From Anaerolineales bacterium (GTDB lineage: Bacteria > Chloroflexota > Anaerolineae > 4572-78 > J111), in contig JABTUW010000002.1 of NCBI GenBank assembly GCA_015075185.1, forward strand, positions 930,001-994,000: a DNA stretch of 64,000 bases, read 5' to 3'. Positions 51,670 to 60,969 of this stretch are shown piece by piece. The translations under genes were made by a program, and so were the position numbers. A model generated the notes under the pieces. It was not told where the DNA came from, searched no databases, and was given only the letters and a program-made list of their open reading frames with translations. Within the stretch, counting starts at the first letter, position 1; each line of letters begins with the position of its first letter.

Positions 51670-52806
51670 ATGGGCCAACTGTTTCCTTTCCTGCACTGGA
51701 CCAACATCCTGATCATTCCCGGCCTGTTATTGGCCTACATGGTCCACGAATTGGGCCACGCTCTGGCCGCTTATTTTCTGGGCGACACGTCTCAGGTAGA
51801 ACGGGGTAAAATTACCCTGAACCCGTTTGTGCATTTTTCCTGGGCCGGTTTTATCGCTTTTTTGGTTTTTGGGCTGGGCTGGGCCGGGTTTGTGGCTTTT
51901 TTGATGTTCAGCCTGGCCTGGCCGAAACCCCTGCGAGTTAATCTCAAAAATTTTAAGCGCAGTTATTTTGACCTGTGCCTGGTGGCCCTGGCCGGTCCGG
52001 CGACTAGCTTCACCTTTGGTCTGGTTGGGTTTTTACTCACCCTGGTCATCGCCGCGGCGCTGGTCTATGCCAGCGGGGTCAGCACCGATCGTGTCTTCCC
52101 CTATCTTTTCCGCATGGACAGCACCCTGCCCCAGACCCTCGATTTGCAGGCCCTATCCATTGCTTTTACCAGCTATGTCAGTTTGACCAGTCTCTGGCTG
52201 GCCTTTGTCAGCTTAATCCCTCTCCCCGGCCAGGATGGTTTTGTGGCGCTCATCAGCTTGATAACCTTTTGGCGTGAGCGCAAACGCAGCAGCCAGCGCC
52301 GCCAGCCCGAACCTGTGGTCGCCAATCGTCCCTTAACTCTGCTGCACCAGCAGCGCCGCCGGAACAGCGCCGCCGATATTCACTTCAAAGCGGGCGCCGA
52401 TTATCACGAAGCCCAGCAGTACGACGACGCGATTGCCCGCTATCAACAGGCCATTCGCAGCGACCAGAACTTTGGCCCGGCTTACGTGAACCTGGGCTTG
52501 GCTTACCTGGCTAAAGGTAGTCGCCAGCGGGCCATCCAGGCTTTTCGCGGCGCGGCTCAACGGGCCGACGATAGAAAATCGCAGGAAACGGCCTGGCAGC
52601 AACTGCACGAGTTAAGCGAGATTTCTCCGGTTAACTCCGAAACTGCCAGCGAAAGCATGGTCGAAATGGGTGCGGCCCCCTGGACAGACACCAAGCCTCG
52701 ACCTAATTGGCTAAGCCTGGGCCTGAGCAGTTTATTATTGTTCATCAGCGCCGTTTTTCTGTATAGCTATCTTGTCAGCCAACTCATCGAATTGTTAAGA
52801 GTCTAA
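51670..52806 (+). CDS. Site-2 protease-like (M50) membrane protein with TPR tail
   Basis: HELGH at residues 26-30, in the first membrane segment, is the zinc motif of M50 intramembrane metalloproteases. The second motif, normally NxxPxPxLDG, reads LIPLPGQDGF and keeps the aspartate. Four to five membrane segments occupy the first ~200 residues. Residues ~235-310 hold two or three TPR units (AGADYHEAQQYDDAIARYQQAI, AYVNLGLAYLAKGSRQRAIQAF). A last helix (LSLGLSSLLLFISAVFLYSYL) anchors the C-terminus. Such proteases cut membrane-bound substrates, often anti-sigma factors; the TPRs may pick the substrate. The stop codon TAA lies in a TAAAACGTAA repeat word. Confidence 0.87.
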   Translation: MGQLFPFLHWTNILIIPGLLLAYMVHELGHALAAYFLGDTSQVERGKITLNPFVHFSWAGFIAFLVFGLGWAGFVAFLMFSLAWPKPLRVNLKNFKRSYFDLCLVALAGPATSFTFGLVGFLLTLVIAAALVYASGVSTDRVFPYLFRMDSTLPQTLDLQALSIAFTSYVSLTSLWLAFVSLIPLPGQDGFVALISLITFWRERKRSSQRRQPEPVVANRPLTLLHQQRRRNSAADIHFKAGADYHEAQQYDDAIARYQQAIRSDQNFGPAYVNLGLAYLAKGSRQRAIQAFRGAAQRADDRKSQETAWQQLHELSEISPVNSETASESMVEMGAAPWTDTKPRPNWLSLGLSSLLLFISAVFLYSYLVSQLIELLRV

Positions 52807-52916
52807 AACGTAATTCCGAATGCGTAATGCCGGGTTTTCCACACCATTTGCCCCTTACGTTTTAGCGCAAAGCCTCCCCTTGGGACGCATTAGAGCGAAG
52901 CCTCCCCTTGGGACTC
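52804..52916. repeat. Inverted TAAAACGTAA element and a duplicated 15-mer
   Basis: TAAAACGTAA (52804-52813, contains the upstream stop) pairs with TTACGTTTTA (52855-52864). GCCTCCCCTTGGGAC then occurs twice (about 52872-52886 and 52900-52914). It fills the gap to the next gene. Confidence 0.8.
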
Positions 52917-52929
52917 TTGACGTGGCCCT

Positions 52930-55401
52930 ATGACCAAGCGTCCTGCTCCGCTCATCTCCACCCTGTTAATTCTGGCCATGGCCGCTTACGCCACTTTTTT
53001 CACTGCTCAACTTCTTTTGCACTACTATTCTTTCGGCTCCCGTTCACTGGATCTGGGCAATATGGACCAGGCCATCTGGAACACCCTGCATGGCCGTCCT
53101 TTCCACCAGACCAACCAGCCCGGCGCAACCAATCGCCTCAGCCTGCATGTCGAGCCGATTCTGCTACCCATTTCACTGCTTTACCTGATTTACAGCGGTC
53201 CGGAAATTCTTTTTCTGTTTCAAAGCATTGTCGTAGCTCTGGGAGCGGTTCCGGTGTTCGCCCTGGCCCGCTTCAAACTGCACAACGACGGCCTGGCCTT
53301 CATCTTTGCCCTGGTTTACCTGATGTTTCCGGCTATCCAGGGTGCGACTCTGCTTGACTTCCACGCGATTACCCTGGCCCCAACCTTTTTGCTGGCGGCC
53401 TTTTACGCCCTTGAAACCAATCGGTCTAAACTATTTGCCCTGTTTGCCATCCTGGCCGCGGCCTGCAAAGAGGATATGACCCTGCTGGTCATGATGCTCG
53501 GTTTTTACGCCTTTTTTATCAATCGCCAGCGTCGCCTGGGCTTAATCACGGTCGGCCTCGGCAGTATTTGGGCTTTTCTGGCCGTTTTTGTTATCCCCCC
53601 CGCCTTCGCCGGCACTGAAAATATTCATTGGAATCGCTACGGCCACCTGGGAAACAGCCCCCTCAACATTGTCTTGAATTTTTTCGTCCAGCCGCATTTG
53701 GTTTTAAGTTACTTGCAGCAGGTGCAGGCGCTGGATTACCTGCGGCTCCTGTTGACCCCGACTGCCTTCACCGCGCTGCTTAATCCTGTGACCTTATTGT
53801 TGGCCCTGCCGTCACTGGGCATTAACCTGCTCAGCAACTTTTCACCTATGCAGCGAGTCAACAGCTTAATTTACGCCGCGCCTATCGTTCCGGCGGTGAT
53901 GATTAGCAGCATCTATGGCGTTGCCAATCTCAAACGTGGTGCGTGGTACGTGGTACGTGGCAAGTTTTATACAGAGCATATCTCTCCCTATGCACTACGC
54001 ACCACGAGTAATCTCTGGCTCGGCGGCCTTATCCTCACTGCCACCGTTGTCTATCACCTCTTCTACGGCTATTTTCCCTGGGGAGGGCAGTTTCGAGGCT
54101 GGGAAGAAGTCACCGGTCACCACCGCCGGGCTGAACGTCTCTTTGCCCAGATCCCGCCCGAGGCGGCGCTGTCGGCCCATGACCGGCTCAACCCTCACGT
54201 GAGCCAGCGCGAAACCCTCTACATTTTTGATCGGATCGAAGATGCCGACCACATTGTGCTGGACGTGACCGAAGACTCATGGCCGCTGCACCCGGTTGAA
54301 TTGCGCCAGCGGGTGGATCAATTTCTCGGTAACGGCTTTGGCGTCGTTGATGCCTTCGACGGCTACCTGCTGCTGGCCAAAAATCGGCCCGGCCTGCCGA
54401 CTACCCTGCCCGACGCTTTTTTCGATTTTGCCCGCGTATCTCATCCGGCTTCATTTCAACCTCAATTTCCCGCCGCCGTCACTTTTGACGACAAATTGAA
54501 GCTGCTGGGTTATGATCTGAGCTACGGCGCGCATGAGGACAGGTTACCGGTCATCACTTTGTATTGGCAGGCTCTGAAACCGCTGGGGGAAAATTACAGC
54601 CTTTGGCCCTTTTCGCTGGATCGCAGCGGCAAACTTATCGAAGATCCGAGCGAGCGTCCCTTGGTGGCCACCCTGTGGTATCCCACTTCCCGCTGGTCGC
54701 CCGGCGAAATTGTCGTCACCCACACCCTGCCCTGGGATTTGGGAGACGAGTTCACTCTGGCTGTCGGCGTGGCCGGGACGAGCGAAGAGGCGATGAAGCG
54801 GGGAAGCGGGGAGGCGAAGCAAGCTGAAGGGTGGGCTGACTCGACAGAGAGGTTACCCATTACCGAGGCTGATTCGACGCTCTACCTCTTTGAAAACAAA
54901 AGCTGGGCCAGATTGGGCAGCTTTCGCCGCACCAAGCCACACACTTATGAGGCAGTTATACCCACTCTAACCCAACCGGCCCAACCTCGCCGGGTTCAAT
55001 TCTGGGACATTATCCATCTGCAAGGCGTTGACCTGCCCACCCCCTCCCTCAGCCCCGGCGACTCCCTGCCTTTTACCCTTTATTGGCAAAGCGCCGCCCC
55101 GATCACCGTTGATCTGAAGACCTTTGCTCACCTGTTGGACTCAAACGGCCAGGCCGTGGCCCAATTGGATTGGACCCCCCAGGATGCGCTGGGCTATCTG
55201 CCCACCACCGCCTGGCAGCCGGGTCGCCCGGTGGTTGACCGGCAACTTTTAACTCTGCCGGCTCAGCTTGTGCCGGGGCAGTATCGCCTGGTGGTGGGCT
55301 GGTATTATCCCGTCACCGGGGATCGGTTGCCTGTGACGGCCGGTGATATGGCTGGCGAGGGGGGGAATACGGCGGAGGTGGGGGTGGTGGCGATTCGCTA
55401 G
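52930..55401 (+). CDS. DUF2079 membrane protein
   Basis: The 823-residue protein has the DUF2079 signature: an N-terminal helix, then SRSLDLGNMDQAIWNTLHGRPFHQT and HVEPILLPISLLY. About 11 membrane segments fill the first 400 residues. The C-terminal ~400 residues are soluble and include jelly-roll-like parts, like those of the GT39-type neighbour. DUF2079 proteins belong to the GT-C glycosyltransferase-like group but have no proven activity. Two segments are in-frame repeat insertions: KRGAWYVVRGKFYTEHIS (53935-54006) and EEAMKRGSGEAKQAEG (54795-54820 and around). Confidence 0.82.
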   Translation: MTKRPAPLISTLLILAMAAYATFFTAQLLLHYYSFGSRSLDLGNMDQAIWNTLHGRPFHQTNQPGATNRLSLHVEPILLPISLLYLIYSGPEILFLFQSIVVALGAVPVFALARFKLHNDGLAFIFALVYLMFPAIQGATLLDFHAITLAPTFLLAAFYALETNRSKLFALFAILAAACKEDMTLLVMMLGFYAFFINRQRRLGLITVGLGSIWAFLAVFVIPPAFAGTENIHWNRYGHLGNSPLNIVLNFFVQPHLVLSYLQQVQALDYLRLLLTPTAFTALLNPVTLLLALPSLGINLLSNFSPMQRVNSLIYAAPIVPAVMISSIYGVANLKRGAWYVVRGKFYTEHISPYALRTTSNLWLGGLILTATVVYHLFYGYFPWGGQFRGWEEVTGHHRRAERLFAQIPPEAALSAHDRLNPHVSQRETLYIFDRIEDADHIVLDVTEDSWPLHPVELRQRVDQFLGNGFGVVDAFDGYLLLAKNRPGLPTTLPDAFFDFARVSHPASFQPQFPAAVTFDDKLKLLGYDLSYGAHEDRLPVITLYWQALKPLGENYSLWPFSLDRSGKLIEDPSERPLVATLWYPTSRWSPGEIVVTHTLPWDLGDEFTLAVGVAGTSEEAMKRGSGEAKQAEGWADSTERLPITEADSTLYLFENKSWARLGSFRRTKPHTYEAVIPTLTQPAQPRRVQFWDIIHLQGVDLPTPSLSPGDSLPFTLYWQSAAPITVDLKTFAHLLDSNGQAVAQLDWTPQDALGYLPTTAWQPGRPVVDRQLLTLPAQLVPGQYRLVVGWYYPVTGDRLPVTAGDMAGEGGNTAEVGVVAIR
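53935..54006. repeat. Inverted CGTGGTGCGT element in frame in DUF2079 gene
   Basis: CGTGGTGCGT (53935-53944) pairs with ACGCACCACG (53997-54006); CGTGGTA follows twice inside the left arm. The 72-bp element is a multiple of three and keeps the frame open. Confidence 0.85.
54795..54820. repeat. GAAGCGGGG words in frame in DUF2079 gene
   Basis: GAAGCGGG is followed directly by GAAGCGGG and GAGGCGAAGC. The code is a hydrophilic, charged loop (KRGSGEAKQAEG) that looks foreign to the protein's C-terminal domain. Confidence 0.65.
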
Positions 55402-55454
55402 GGCAAATACCGACTGCCGATCTGGAAATTTGACCGGAGTCAATCGTCATTTGC

Positions 55455-57173
55455 CTAGGAGGTAGCCCTCTTTAGGATGAGAGGCAGATAGACTACGTGT
55501 CCCTGAATAGCTATCCAATCGAACTCATAGGCTGCCGAGTAACCATCTTTTCCGGTTTCGGGAACCAGTTGAAGGACAATTTGAAAGTTATGAATGCCAC
55601 TCCAACGAGTGGGGGGCTGGCTCAGGTTAAGGTGGAAGGTGTAAGGCAACGAGACGCCAGGGGTGATTGTCAAGAGCCGCGTCACTTGCGCCCCTTCCTT
55701 TACTCCGATATACAATGTAGCATTGCTGCCAAATGTGGCATCACGAATGTTGTAACTCGAAACCTGACCCGTTAAAAATGAGTAGCGGCCCACATCAATG
55801 TCCATCAGTATAGGGGAAATGGTCAGACCGGTGATTGAGGTACTGTTAGTAACAAATTTGGAAAAAGCCACTTTGCCTGGATTGTGACCCCAGAGTAGAT
55901 GGGTCGGTTTGTATCCCCGCAATAGCGCCCCACCATCCGCCCAGTTGTCGGCCCAGCCGGCTGGAGGTACGTCTGTGTTTGGATCGGGCCAACCGTCAAA
56001 CAAGTCCAGGTAGGCTACATGGGCTTCATAATGGCGGCGTGTTGTGCCAGCAGCCAATTTCACACTATAGTCTGCGGGATTTGTCACCTGGCACACGCTA
56101 ACCTGGCTGTTACGTAGAATTCCCAGGCAGCGTTCTAACTCCGGTGAGCCAGGCAGAGTGTAAGAAAAGTCATTCAACGTCCAGAAAAGATAACCAGCCA
56201 CACCGTGGGCTTCACTAAGAGAAAGCAGGGCATTATAATAGGCCGACTGTTCGGTTTCAGTGTGTGGCGGATTTGCAAGTACGGGATTAGACAGGGTGTG
56301 CAGCCCAAACTCTTCCAATACTAACGGCTTATTTCCTATAAGGGACTGAAGCGTCTGCAGGTTGCTCTCAAAGCAACGTTCCGATAAAAAGTAGTGAATG
56401 CTGATAAAATCTACGGACGGGGCAAACTCGGCGGCGATGGTAGGACTATAGACCTGAGTGGTGACACCGGAGTCGTAGCAAAGTGTGCCGGTTACAGCAC
56501 CATAAAAGCCAATGGTGATGAGATGATTGGGATCTAGCTGCCGGGTTTGGTTAATCATCTCGTTTGCCCAGGCTTTCACCTGCGTCTGGCCCAAGCCATA
56601 ATCTCGGTCCAGTTCATTTTTGAGATCCCAAGCCAGGATAGCGGGGTTGGTTTTACCTAACGTGTTGACGACCGTGCTAATGTGGCGGGTACTGCTGAGG
56701 TAATCGGTTGTCGAGTAGGGGGCAGTCGAGTCACTGGCATAGAGATCAAACAGGGTAACGATGGCTACCATGTCACGGGTTTGCAGCCGGTGGATAAAAT
56801 CCACCAAGTAACTCGGATAGTCACTTTGAACCGTTCCGCTAAAGGAACGGTAGGGGGTGAAAATACGGACGGTGTTGATCCCCAACAGCTTCGCCTTATC
56901 CAGCTCTTGATTGATTTGGGCAGAGGTTGCCGGGTTGCTGTAGTTTGTCCAAAACTTATCCCAGGCGAAATCCTTGGGATAGTAATTCATCCCCCGCACT
57001 TCAAAGCGAGCGCCATTGCGAACGAGAAAACGGCCTTCTCTGGTAATGAGGTTAGGAAGCGCAGTAGATTGAGCTAAGCCTGATGCCAGGCTGGCTGACA
57101 CAATGAGAACCGCCCCAAGCCCTGCCGCGAGAGCAATACATACCCGGCTAAGGTTTTGCGCCGACAACATCAT
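55455..57173 (-). CDS. Secreted GH5-like glycoside hydrolase with YLPLILK tail
   Basis: A signal peptide (LSRVCIALAAGLGAVLIVSASLASGLAQS) precedes a ~370-residue TIM barrel. Family GH5 (cellulase/beta-mannanase clan A) features are VRGMNYYPKDFAWDKFW, AWDLKNELDRDYG with the acid/base glutamate of the NE motif, and PLVLEEFGLHTLS with the nucleophile glutamate. A ~150-residue beta-sandwich follows. The final VVYLPLILKRATS matches the tail of the multihaem cytochrome at 32 kb. The enzyme should cleave beta-linked glucans or mannans outside the cell. No close neighbour shares the pathway. Confidence 0.85.
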   Translation of the reverse strand: MMLSAQNLSRVCIALAAGLGAVLIVSASLASGLAQSTALPNLITREGRFLVRNGARFEVRGMNYYPKDFAWDKFWTNYSNPATSAQINQELDKAKLLGINTVRIFTPYRSFSGTVQSDYPSYLVDFIHRLQTRDMVAIVTLFDLYASDSTAPYSTTDYLSSTRHISTVVNTLGKTNPAILAWDLKNELDRDYGLGQTQVKAWANEMINQTRQLDPNHLITIGFYGAVTGTLCYDSGVTTQVYSPTIAAEFAPSVDFISIHYFLSERCFESNLQTLQSLIGNKPLVLEEFGLHTLSNPVLANPPHTETEQSAYYNALLSLSEAHGVAGYLFWTLNDFSYTLPGSPELERCLGILRNSQVSVCQVTNPADYSVKLAAGTTRRHYEAHVAYLDLFDGWPDPNTDVPPAGWADNWADGGALLRGYKPTHLLWGHNPGKVAFSKFVTNSTSITGLTISPILMDIDVGRYSFLTGQVSSYNIRDATFGSNATLYIGVKEGAQVTRLLTITPGVSLPYTFHLNLSQPPTRWSGIHNFQIVLQLVPETGKDGYSAAYEFDWIAIQGHVVYLPLILKRATS

Positions 57174-57209
57174 TATGCTCCCTGCTACTTCTAAACCGAT
57201 AAAGCAGAG

Positions 57210-58652
57210 CTATTCACCACGTCTTACTGAAACGCTGGCCTTCTCATCAATACCGTGTGGCAACTCGATAAAGAGGTAACCTGGAAAAGAACCTGTTCGA
57301 CATCCTTCTTCCTGCCGTCTTTCAAAGATGGTATGGACATCCTCATTTACCAGGGCTACAATGATGTCAAAAGGCTTATTTGCATCACCAGCCCCACCAA
57401 GGTTTATCCCACTTTCCCAAAAGCCATTGCTTTGGATGGTACTTATCCCTTCGCAAGCATTCTTAGATTGGGGATAATAGCGACCATCAGGAGCATAGAC
57501 TATCACCCAGATATGATCGGTTACCTCCGCCGAGTAAGTACCACTTACCGAGAAGCTTTGAGGCACTATGTCACCGTCAGTGATACCCTCAAAAACAACT
57601 TGACCGGGTAATTCAATATTAGAGCTGTCAAGGTGCGGTTCAGAGTCACCAGGTCCGCGCCTGACAGTAATACGCGGGTATTCGGTCAGACCGGCGGGTA
57701 ATTCATTATTAGAAAGGCCAGGATAATTATTATTTCTACACCAAGTTAGTAATGTTTGAGAGAGATAACTACTAGCTTGGTCATTGGCGGTGGTCACGCT
57801 GATCTCGAAAAATCTGCCCACATCGTTTGGGCCACCCAAACCTATACGAACTTCCCATCGGCCATCGAGCTTGAATGCACTCTCGCCCAAGCAGGCGTTT
57901 GGTGATTGGGGCCAACGATTTTCGCCAGGGGGACCCACAAAGATCCAGAGATCGTCAGTTACTTCTGGGGCGTACTCACCTATGAGGGATAAAGATTGGG
58001 CTACAGTATCGCTGTTTTGAACATTCGATATAGTAACTAACGTATCGAGAGATGGTATGGGAGTAGTGGTTTCCTCAAGCCTTAAAGTTTCAGTCATAGT
58101 AGGAGATGGCATAAAAGTTGGCATCGGTGATTCAGTCGGCGTTGGTGTTGGTGTTTCGAGCGGCGCCGGCGTGTCAGTTTGGGTCGGCGCTGGGGTAGGA
58201 GTTGGTGGGGGTGTGTCAGTTGGGGGTGCGGGAGTTGGAGTTGGTGTTGGTTCCGCTTCCACTTTGATGGAGGTAGACTTTTCCACGCTCTGACCCTCCC
58301 ACTTCACCTCGACAATGACACTATAGACTCCCGGCTCATCAGGAGCGCGGAACGTAATAGCCGGACTACCCTGGCCTTTCAAGATTTCACCGTCCTCAGC
58401 CTTCCAGGTGTAAGTCAAGGTAGTCCCACTAGCTTTTAAAACTTCGATGGATATACCCACTTCCTCCCCTGGTTTCAGAGGGGTAGAGGCATCTACCTGC
58501 GGCCCAGTAATTTCCGGCGGTTGAACGGCAGCGATAGGGGTCGGCGTTGTTCCTCCACAAGCGATAGCAAGCAACAAAAGTATGCCGGTCAAGATGAACA
58601 GACTGAACGAATGACAAATTCTAGGCCGATTTTTGATAGTCTCAGTTACCAT
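57210..58652 (-). CDS. Lipoprotein with PKD-like domain and repeated C-terminal module
   Basis: The ATG at 58652 follows GGAGAG and gives 480 residues. The lipobox is LLAIAC with Cys32. A PKD/Ig-like domain (LTYTWKAEDGEILKGQGSPAITFRAP) covers ~45-125. A Thr/Pro linker of ~60 residues follows. Then two copies of a ~110-residue beta-rich module occur, with shared phrases VAQSLSLIGEYAPEVTDDLWI / VPQSFSVSGTYSAEVTDHIWV and YPQSKNACEG / WPQSPNACLG. I do not know this module. The protein should sit outside the membrane. The next gene upstream on the same strand is the EAD/TPR receptor-like gene, 110 bp away. Confidence 0.8.
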   Translation of the reverse strand: MVTETIKNRPRICHSFSLFILTGILLLLAIACGGTTPTPIAAVQPPEITGPQVDASTPLKPGEEVGISIEVLKASGTTLTYTWKAEDGEILKGQGSPAITFRAPDEPGVYSVIVEVKWEGQSVEKSTSIKVEAEPTPTPTPAPPTDTPPPTPTPAPTQTDTPAPLETPTPTPTESPMPTFMPSPTMTETLRLEETTTPIPSLDTLVTISNVQNSDTVAQSLSLIGEYAPEVTDDLWIFVGPPGENRWPQSPNACLGESAFKLDGRWEVRIGLGGPNDVGRFFEISVTTANDQASSYLSQTLLTWCRNNNYPGLSNNELPAGLTEYPRITVRRGPGDSEPHLDSSNIELPGQVVFEGITDGDIVPQSFSVSGTYSAEVTDHIWVIVYAPDGRYYPQSKNACEGISTIQSNGFWESGINLGGAGDANKPFDIIVALVNEDVHTIFERRQEEGCRTGSFPGYLFIELPHGIDEKASVSVRRGE

Positions 58653-58761
58653 GTTTTGTTCTCTCCTCAATTTAACTGGCAGAATGACGGCTGCTTCAGA
58701 ATTTGAATAGATGCTGCATTAACTTTTCTTATCATAAGTCAGAGATTTTGCACAAAAACGG

Positions 58762-60711
58762 CTACTTCTGCGATTTAACGGTGAAACAGATTCTGTTTAC
58801 GCTTAGGGTCTTGCCCTCCCTGAGCACCTCGACTGTGACTGTTTGCGTAGGGTGTTCAGTAGAAGCGGAATAGTTAACTGCATAGTTCTGGGAGTCAAGC
58901 TTGTCTTTATTGTGCGAGTCGCCGGGATTGAAACGCCAGTTGTAAGAGTAAATATTAGGCGGTAGTTGCCTTCCTTCAGAGTCTATCAGCTTAACCTCGA
59001 TTCTGGCGGAAGTGTTAGGATCAATTTCTTGACAACTATCATTGCCGGTATCTATTTTGATTCCGTCAACCTCGATCACAACTTTCTCGTTGGCTATTGG
59101 CAAAATTAGAGCTGATGTTGGTGTGATTGGAGGTACTCGAGACCTGAAGAACCATCCAATAACAACAACCAGTATAACAACTAATATAACCAATGAAAGA
59201 GTAATGATTAAGGGGATTTTGTAATGTTTCCAAATACTTTTGATAGGCTGCCAAATAGAAACGTAGGAACGCGCCTTCCACAACAGTTGTCTTGTATCGC
59301 GGTAAGCTGGATCAATCTTAATAATTTGCTGGCATCCTGTGATTACTTGTTGCCACTTCTTGCTGACCTCTGCCTGCTTAACCATATCGTAAAGCTGCGC
59401 CAAATACTGGTGCTTTTGCGCCTCAGCTAACTTTGCTCGGACATCCTTGTAACCCTGGTCAGTGTCGAGTATTTGTTGGAACAACTGGATACTCTGCTCC
59501 CATCCCCTATTCTCAAAACATGCTATCCCTTGATTGTAGAGTTCGGCGAGTTGCTGTTGTCTTTCGGCTTCGGCTAACTTCGGACGGGCATCTTTATAAT
59601 CCTGGTCAACCCTGAGTATTTGCCTGAATTGAGCGATAGCATCCTGCCACATTTCACCCAGAAGATTTTCTAAACCCCGGTCATAAAGTTCGGCGAGTCG
59701 TTGTTGCTTTTGCGCTTCAGCTAATTTCTCTGGAATCTCCTCGTAATCCCGGTCAATTTCAATGATTTGCTGGAACAAACTGATCGCACGTGTCCACTTT
59801 TCGCGAATGACTGCTCGTTCAGCCGCGGTATAACGTTGGCTTAGATGTTCTTGAATTTCCGTATTCAGCTCTTGCAGTTCTAGCTCGGTTGCCCTAATCT
59901 TCTCTACTTCGGCCTCAATTTCGTGACGCAAACGCAAGGGCACCCCAATTGGACCATAATCGGCCGCTTGTTGTCTAAGTTCTGACAGATTGCGTATATG
60001 TTTGGGTAACAACCGTCTCAGGTCAGTTCGGTTATCGGCAAGTCTCTGTAATCTGGTTAAGGAGATAAGGGTCGTTTGAGCTTTTTGAAACCTTCCTTCT
60101 TTGAAAATCCATTCTTCAACTTCGCCGGATTCTGTCTTCAATATTACCTTTTCAATATTTAATGAACGAAGCTGCCCACTATTAGACTCTAAAAGAGAGT
60201 GAAGGCGCTGAACGGCCTCGGTTGGTACTCCCATGTCAAAGACTACACTACCCTGGTAGACATCATACACCTTAATAGCTTCAGGTGAGATCTTCATCAA
60301 TGTTGCAAATGACTCAATAGCAGCCGACCGGCGGGCTTCTGATAGTGAAGAAAAATCACTGTGTAGATATATCTGTATCCTTTGTTTAGAGGGAAGTGAG
60401 GCAGAGGTATCCTCAATTTCATGGACACCCGTGACGGCAAGAGGGTTAGAGGAAACATCATGATAGGGCTGATGCTCCTCATATTTGGCGTTGTTATGTT
60501 CTTTGACCCAAACGAGGAGGATATCAAGTAAAGATCTTCGGTTGGCGTAATCAACAATTAGGCGAGCTAATTGAGCGGGGCTGGTATCATGCGGTATTTG
60601 AGAATAAAACGGTTTAAACTTAGGCTCATCAAAACAGAACTGAAGAAGTTCCTCGGAGGTAAAACCTTCAGTCAATAGGACACGGATATTGGCCAAGTTG
60701 TATTCGGTCAT
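58762..60711 (-). CDS. Receptor-like protein: EAD-like domain, TPR helices, one membrane span, ectodomain
   Basis: Residues ~1-85 (IRVLLTEGFTSEELLQFCFDE, LARLIVDYANRRSLLDILLVW) resemble the effector-associated domains that link conflict and stress proteins by homotypic contacts; EAD7 is the closest in my memory. Residues ~110-215 form an alpha/beta module (RIQIYLHSDFSSLSEARRSA, GSVVFDMGVPTEAVQRL). Four TPR-like repeats with D(Q/R)DYKD(A/V)R-LAEA motifs lie at ~300-480. A transmembrane helix follows at ~500-522, and ~125 residues outside with a PKD-like fold and two Cys. The promoter is at 60828-60856. Signal passage across the membrane to an EAD-bearing effector is an inference. Confidence 0.7.
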   Translation of the reverse strand: MTEYNLANIRVLLTEGFTSEELLQFCFDEPKFKPFYSQIPHDTSPAQLARLIVDYANRRSLLDILLVWVKEHNNAKYEEHQPYHDVSSNPLAVTGVHEIEDTSASLPSKQRIQIYLHSDFSSLSEARRSAAIESFATLMKISPEAIKVYDVYQGSVVFDMGVPTEAVQRLHSLLESNSGQLRSLNIEKVILKTESGEVEEWIFKEGRFQKAQTTLISLTRLQRLADNRTDLRRLLPKHIRNLSELRQQAADYGPIGVPLRLRHEIEAEVEKIRATELELQELNTEIQEHLSQRYTAAERAVIREKWTRAISLFQQIIEIDRDYEEIPEKLAEAQKQQRLAELYDRGLENLLGEMWQDAIAQFRQILRVDQDYKDARPKLAEAERQQQLAELYNQGIACFENRGWEQSIQLFQQILDTDQGYKDVRAKLAEAQKHQYLAQLYDMVKQAEVSKKWQQVITGCQQIIKIDPAYRDTRQLLWKARSYVSIWQPIKSIWKHYKIPLIITLSLVILVVILVVVIGWFFRSRVPPITPTSALILPIANEKVVIEVDGIKIDTGNDSCQEIDPNTSARIEVKLIDSEGRQLPPNIYSYNWRFNPGDSHNKDKLDSQNYAVNYSASTEHPTQTVTVEVLREGKTLSVNRICFTVKSQK

Positions 60712-60736
60712 TTGTCACCCTTGACAAATTGATGTG

Positions 60737-60856
60737 CCTGGCTGAGAATTGAAACACCCAGTCAATGAGCGCTCATCTTCCTGGCTGAGAAAGATTTCTT
60801 GGGAGAGTGGCAGGGGTAATTACATCCACTATATCACAATTCTGTCCCTTTGACAA
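60737..60856 (-). promoter_or_regulatory. Promoter, palindrome and direct repeats upstream of the EAD gene
   Basis: On the minus strand TTGTCA (60856-60851) and TATAGT (60833-60828) are 17 bp apart. Downstream, a perfect 12-bp palindrome ATGAGCGCTCAT (60765-60776) lies between two direct copies of CCTGGCTGAGAA (60737-60748, 60780-60791). These may be operator or attenuation elements. Nothing else is seen in this ~258-bp gap. Confidence 0.65.
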
Positions 60857-60969
60857 CGGATCATTTTTGGCAGGGTGCGTTTCACCTTAGTTGAGAAAAT
60901 TGGGACAGGCAAACTGCCAGGCTTCCTTCCAATGCTAGCTGAACATTACTTGAACAGGGGTCAATTTCG

